Assembly: GCA_003254905.1 (NCBI GenBank)
Contig: QANU01064822.1
Coordinates: 197,745 to 261,744, forward strand
Direction of reading: 5' to 3'
Origin: Nissolia schottii
Taxonomy: Eukaryota; Streptophyta; Magnoliopsida; Fabales; Fabaceae
DNA: 64,000 nt
Shown one piece after another: positions 59,983-64,000 of this stretch. The notes beneath the pieces were generated by a model, which had not been told where the DNA came from, searched no databases, and saw only the letters and a list, made by a program, of their open reading frames with translations. The position numbers were made by a program, and so were the translations under genes. The stretch's first letter is position 1. Each line of letters begins with the position of its first letter.

Positions 59983-60420
59983 CAGTACTCAGAGCTCAAA
60001 AGTGCCTTCAGCGATTGTAAAAACCTTCGCACCCTTTTTGATTTATGGGTGGCTACAACACATTATCTCCCAGTTCTATGCCCTGCTTGCACAAATCTGA
60101 CCTCCTTGAATTTTAGTTATGCTCCCCTTGACAGTGATGACCTTGCTAAGCTTCTTGTTCACTGTCTGAATCTTTGGCGCCTCTAAGTACAAACTTTTTT
60201 CTTTTTTTCATTTTCCATTATGATCTTTGTTACATGGTTTAATTGATATCGAAGTTTCAGCAAATTACAAACCCACATTGCATGCTTTTTGTTTTGAACT
60301 AATTCATGTCTTAGCTAAATTGAAACTTTTCTCTATCTGATACGGGTTGTGGACATAGTCAAAGACAAGGGGCTAGAAGCTGTAGGAGCACACTGTCCAT
60401 TGCTTGAGGAATTGCGTGTT
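59983..60420 (+). pseudogene. Captured fragment of a TIR1/AFB auxin-receptor gene
   Basis: Two exon pieces, about 59983-60183 and 60346-60420, are separated by a 162-bp intron-like gap. They translate to leucine-rich-repeat sequence of TIR1/AFB type: CKNLRTLFDLWVATTHYLP, NLTSLNFSYAPLDSDDLAKL, then VVDIVKDKGLEAVGAHCPLL. TIR1/AFB proteins are F-box subunits of SCF ubiquitin ligases that sense auxin. Only a few repeats remain, without the F-box, and similarity stops after ELRV. The retained intron points to DNA-level capture rather than reverse transcription. It lies next to MULE sequence, so a Pack-MULE origin is plausible. Confidence 0.75.
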
Positions 60421-60539
60421 TCCCTGAGTTTTTTTTACTCTTTTGCCACTATTACAGGGACAAATTATCAAAATACCCCTATTTCCAAACATATTGCGCA
60501 ACTACCACCGTTTGGACTGACGTGGACTCCGCGACACGA

Positions 60540-60720
60540 GTGGCCATCCACGTCAGATTCGCCAACACGGTTGACGAATTCAGATTGAATTCGCCAACAC
60601 GGTTGACAATTGTCGCACAAACCCTAAACGCCCATTTGAACCAAATTCGCCTACACGGTTGGCGATTTTAGCACAAATTCGCCAATGGTGTTGGCGAATC
60701 CAACCCCCATAGCCTTTAAA
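60540..60720 (+). repeat. Array of four GGCGAA palindromes
   Basis: Units at about 60567, 60595, 60643 and 60676, each with arms TTCGCC(A/T)A and T(T)GGCGA(A/T)T and small mutations. It is part of the MULE end and homologous to 18150-18270. Confidence 0.7.
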
Positions 60721-60817
60721 TTTACTAAATCCAACCCCCATTCTACATCACTCCTATCATTTTCCTAAATTGCAATTATCTCTCTAAAAATTTTATCTTT
60801 CTAGAATTCCAGAGCTC

Positions 60818-61230
60818 CTACTCTTGTATCCTTGCTGACCACTTGTCCCGGCCGCCCTCAGGCCATATCTCAACATCTGGCCGTGTTCTAACTATGCGTT
60901 GTATATACTTCTGGACCAACAAAGACCGCAGCTTCTTATGATCTTGTGTAATACCAATGTTTACACAGGTATGCGGCCCACTGTATTGAGAGATCTTCCA
61001 CTGATTACATCTCTTGCTGTTAATTGCTCTGACCCTCCAACTGCAAGAAGCCCCAAACTGAGAACACTTAGCGGTCAGTCTCTGTGTATCAGAGTGATCA
61101 ACCTTATAATCTCGATGTCGTTTGATAGAGTAGTGATCTAAAGCTGATTTGACCGCATCTTTTGTTGGTAAACAATTCTCCTTGTGAATTCCATGCATCA
61201 TACTCAGCGGTGTCGAAGCTATCAGATGTC
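60818..61230 (-). pseudogene. MuDR-type transposase DNA-binding domain
   Basis: The minus-strand frame includes AVKSALDHYSIKRHRDYKV, CSWRVRAINS, WKISQYSGPHTC and QDHKKLRS, the plant MuDR N-terminal zinc-type domain that binds the element's ends. The frame ends at 60818 without the DDE domain. Confidence 0.75.
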
Positions 61231-61235
61231 CCAGC

Positions 61236-63212
61236 TGTTGGTCTTGGTAACCAATACCCAAGAGGGGGGTGAATTGGGTATTTAAGAAGTTATTCTAATT
61301 TTGACAAATATTGCATTTTCATGCAATCAACGTTACTACGCAGTAGAATATAACAATTAAAGATTATAAGCATGCTCAATTATGTTTGTAATAAAACAAT
61401 AAGATCAATAGAGCAACTTAATTATAAACAATTATCAACAGATGCAACTCTCAAATGCAAGACAATAATATAAGTTTGCAATAAATAAAGAGATAGAGTT
61501 AGAGAGATTGCAAACAGTGATTTATCCTGGTTCGACCACCCTTGTGATCTACGTCCAGTCCCCAAGCGATTTGCTCAAGATTTCTCCACTATCATCAAGC
61601 TTCTAACTTAGGTGCTTGACAAACCTTTACATCCAAGAGCACTCCTCACACTTAGGATCCCCCACCTTTGTGTAGAAGCCTCAAGAACCAAACCTTAGGG
61701 ATACCACACCCTAAGCAACTAGAGGGATACCTCACCCTCTTTACAATTGTATGAAAATTTTGTGTTTGATAAGAAACTCTCTCAAGAGTAGATAATACAA
61801 ATTGAAGCTCTATAGGAATATTGATAATATCTCTCTCTTTTTGCTCTTATGATGATGGAAAAATTAATCCATTGATAGAATGAAGTATAAGGATGATAGG
61901 AATCAAAGGCTTGGCTAGAAATGAGAGTTTAATGGGTATTTATAGGGTTTCTAAGTGTACTAGCCGTTTATAGCCGTTACCCATTATTTTAATCAATTTT
62001 ATCCATTGAAAAACTAGCCGTTTTTGGCTTCAGGACTCGAGTCATTCGAATGACTCTTGAGGATTCATTCGAATGGCTGATGTAATATAGCCGTTGGGCC
62101 TCTGATGACAGAGTCATTCGAATGACCATTCTTGAGTCATTCGAATGGCTCATTCGAATGACTTATTCTTGAGTCATTCGAATGACTCAACAAAATGACT
62201 TGCTCTACAAATTTTTAGATCTTTCTCTTAGCTTTATGTAGCAATTTGAACCACCTCAATTGGAGTTCTATAGCCCAAGATATCATCATTTTACTAACTA
62301 CTGTGCAAGTCACTTTGCTGAGCACGCCACTCATCCATTTTCTTATCTTTCTTGATTCCTAAGTTTGTCTAATTCATTTTACGTCCTGGAATCAATTAAG
62401 ATCATTTAAGAGCATCATCCTAAGAGTTTAGAGAGAGATATATATCAATTTTCCTTTGACAAGAATACCTTAAGTCCTAAGAAACTATTTCCCTTTTTAC
62501 CATTTGCTTGGACTTGGTATTCTTCATGAATCCTATCTTCGGCATTACCATGTTCTTCATGGAATTGACATTTCATGCTTCGCCTTTTGACTTTGGGCAT
62601 CATATGAATGTTCCTTCTTGTTCCATCTTGTTCTTGATGCCTTGGACTTTCCTATACACAAGATAATTCACTAGAAAGTATAGTTAGTCCAATGTGTTCC
62701 AATATCTTCATATGCATATATAGATTAATCAATGCATCATACATATACAATTAGGCAAAGATCAAATTATATTAATCAAATAATATTCTTTGCCTAGCAT
62801 GCATGCATTGTAACACTATAGCACTTGATATTCATGCATATACACATATAGACACAAATATATCCAATAGTTAATCCATCAAGCACATATAGAGAGTTAT
62901 TGGATATGTTCTCAAAAGGATGTTTCTCATATATCATTGTATGATGTGTAAGCTATATGATTACCATCAAGTTCAATCATACAATATCAAATGTATTCTA
63001 TTTAGCATATAACATCCTTTTGCATTCTAATTGTCATTATCTATTTGTTGTGTACTTTTTGTTATCATCAAGATATAGAACAACTAGGGAAACCTAGTTC
63101 TACAAATATAAGCATATACAATGAGCATAGACAATTAGAGCATATTGTATTTGTCATCATCAAAACATATTGTATTAAACAATTGGAACAACTAGAGAAA
63201 CCTAGTTCCACA
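61236..63212. mobile_element. Solo LTR, 1,977 bp
   Basis: It begins TGTTGGTCTTGG, ends TAGTTCCACA, and is flanked by the perfect 5-bp duplication CCAGC (61231-61235 and 63213-63217). Near the start is CCCAAGAGGGGGGTGAATTG, a motif common at the start of long plant Copia (Sirevirus-like) LTRs. No gag-pol is present, so it fits recombination between two LTRs. It contains a cluster of TCATTCGAATGA palindromes (62039-62190). Confidence 0.8.
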
Positions 63213-63570
63213 CCAGCAAAAGCTTCCCAATTAATCTCTGAAAAATGAGGACAAGGAGGCCTAAATACTCTGATATCAAGAGTTACACTAGTTGGATGAA
63301 CATTGCTAGCATATACACCAATTGGAGGGTCAGGGGTAGGCACCGAGCGGATCGGGAAAACTTGATGCACATTAACATATGCATTAACCTCATTTTCTGA
63401 GTCCATACTTATATCATCATCATTGTCATCCGCAGCAACAGGTAACACCTCTTCATCCTCACTTGTGTCAGACAACACTTCTCTCATATTGGGTGAAGTT
63501 ATAAGTGGGGAATGACAGGTGGCAGTGTCTTGGGATGGGATCACTTCTTCAAACATAGGGGTTGAACACC
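63213..63570 (-). pseudogene. N-terminal region of the MULE transposase
   Basis: The minus-strand open frame is acidic (SDTSEDEEVLPVAADDNDDD) and ends in PHFSEINWEAF, immediately interrupted by the solo LTR. The position, just upstream of the DNA-binding domain once the LTR is removed, suggests it belongs to the same gene. Confidence 0.55.
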
Positions 63571-64000
63571 TGATAAGTGCCCAAAATACACAATTTTCAT
63601 CATTCAAAATGGCACTTATCTGTTATGTTTTTAACAAATTATCTAATTAATTCCCCATATTTTTTAGGATTTAAATATATTTTGAAGAAAGGATGCAAGC
63701 ATAATTTATTGAAGAATAATCCCATGAAGAAGGGAAGAAAATGGCAGAATTGGAAAAGAGCTTAAAAAGAAGATTCTGGACGAAAGCGTCGCTCAGCGAA
63801 GGAACATTAATCGCTCAGCGCCTAGAGATGAATCGCTCAGCGACGTTGTTGGTATCGCTCAGCGAACTTGAGTCGGCAAGCCACTTGCGCCGGCACCATC
63901 ATTAAGCCAGCTGGAGCCAACTGGAGCCAGCCAATCACAGAGTGCCACGTCAGCACCGCCTTGAAAAAAGCTGCCAAGCATTTAATGAAGACGCGTACAA
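63571..64000 (+). mobile_element. LTR retrotransposon end, running out of the window
   Basis: It starts abruptly in the MULE frame with TGATAAGTGCCC, typical of Gypsy-type LTRs. CGCTCAGCG occurs four times between 63789 and 63865, and AGCCAGCTGGAGCCA-type repeats follow at about 63900. The right end lies outside the window. Confidence 0.6.

Larger units (their letters stand above)
60450..63570 (-). mobile_element. MuDR-type MULE, broken by nested LTR insertions
   Basis: The left end (60450-60720) has four palindromic units around (T)TCGCCAAC and GTTGGCGAA. The transposase DNA-binding domain is on the minus strand at 60818-61230, and an N-terminal region of the same gene at 63213-63570. The gene is split by a solo LTR (61236-63212) and entered by another LTR at 63571. 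The catalytic domain is absent, and the reading frames on the two sides of the solo LTR do not match when it is removed, so the gene was already damaged or has decayed since. Confidence 0.7.

Overview
The window is plant nuclear DNA, from a eudicot and most likely a legume. It is AT-rich, has GT-AG spliced genes with small exons, and is packed with plant transposable elements. The legume assignment rests on the general look of the LEAFY protein (its C-terminus ending HLPF) and of the repeats; no search was run.

Only three intact host genes are supported. (1) 5354-8480, minus strand: a four-exon exostosin-family (GT47) xylan xylosyltransferase of the IRX10/IRX10-LIKE type, rebuilt as 416 aa. 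(2) 14524-16446, plus strand: a six-exon SEC14/CRAL-TRIO lipid-binding protein of 275 aa. (3) 24411-28333, plus strand: a three-exon LEAFY/FLORICAULA transcription factor of 415 aa, with a one-residue insertion in its otherwise strongly conserved DNA-binding domain. Each model joins at canonical splice sites with correct phase.

The rest is mobile DNA. From left to right: a 3.1-kb deletion derivative of a FAR1-type Mutator element with a perfect 9-bp target duplication (262-3365); a long hairpin just downstream of the IRX10L gene (4984-5086); two head-to-head LINE remnants (10.2-12.5 kb); a Gypsy-like LTR (about 13.7-14.2 kb); palindrome-rich Mutator-like ends (17.1, 18.2, 40.8-41.2 and 60.5-60.7 kb); two hAT-like non-autonomous copies bracketing LEAFY (21918-22741 and 29015-29927); a 788-bp TRIM-like mini-retrotransposon about 360 bp upstream of the LEAFY start codon (23267-24054); decayed Copia pieces (30.0-33.9 kb); a CACTA end (34.5 kb); a larger FAR1-type Mutator element full of TGCACAAAC repeats (about 35.5-40 kb); a 940-bp Mutator-like element (41558-42497); and a complete but frameshifted Copia retrotransposon with 342/339-bp LTRs and a CTTAT duplication (45823-51364).

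The last 10 kb hold a decayed endogenous pararetrovirus of the Caulimoviridae (about 53.7-59.3 kb), a captured fragment of a TIR1/AFB auxin-receptor gene (59983-60420), and a Mutator element broken by a 1,977-bp solo LTR (61236-63212) and by a second LTR element (63571 to the window end).

The three host genes do not form a functional unit. What links them is the setting: LEAFY sits in a TE-rich pocket, with a mini-retrotransposon in its near promoter and related hAT copies on both sides.
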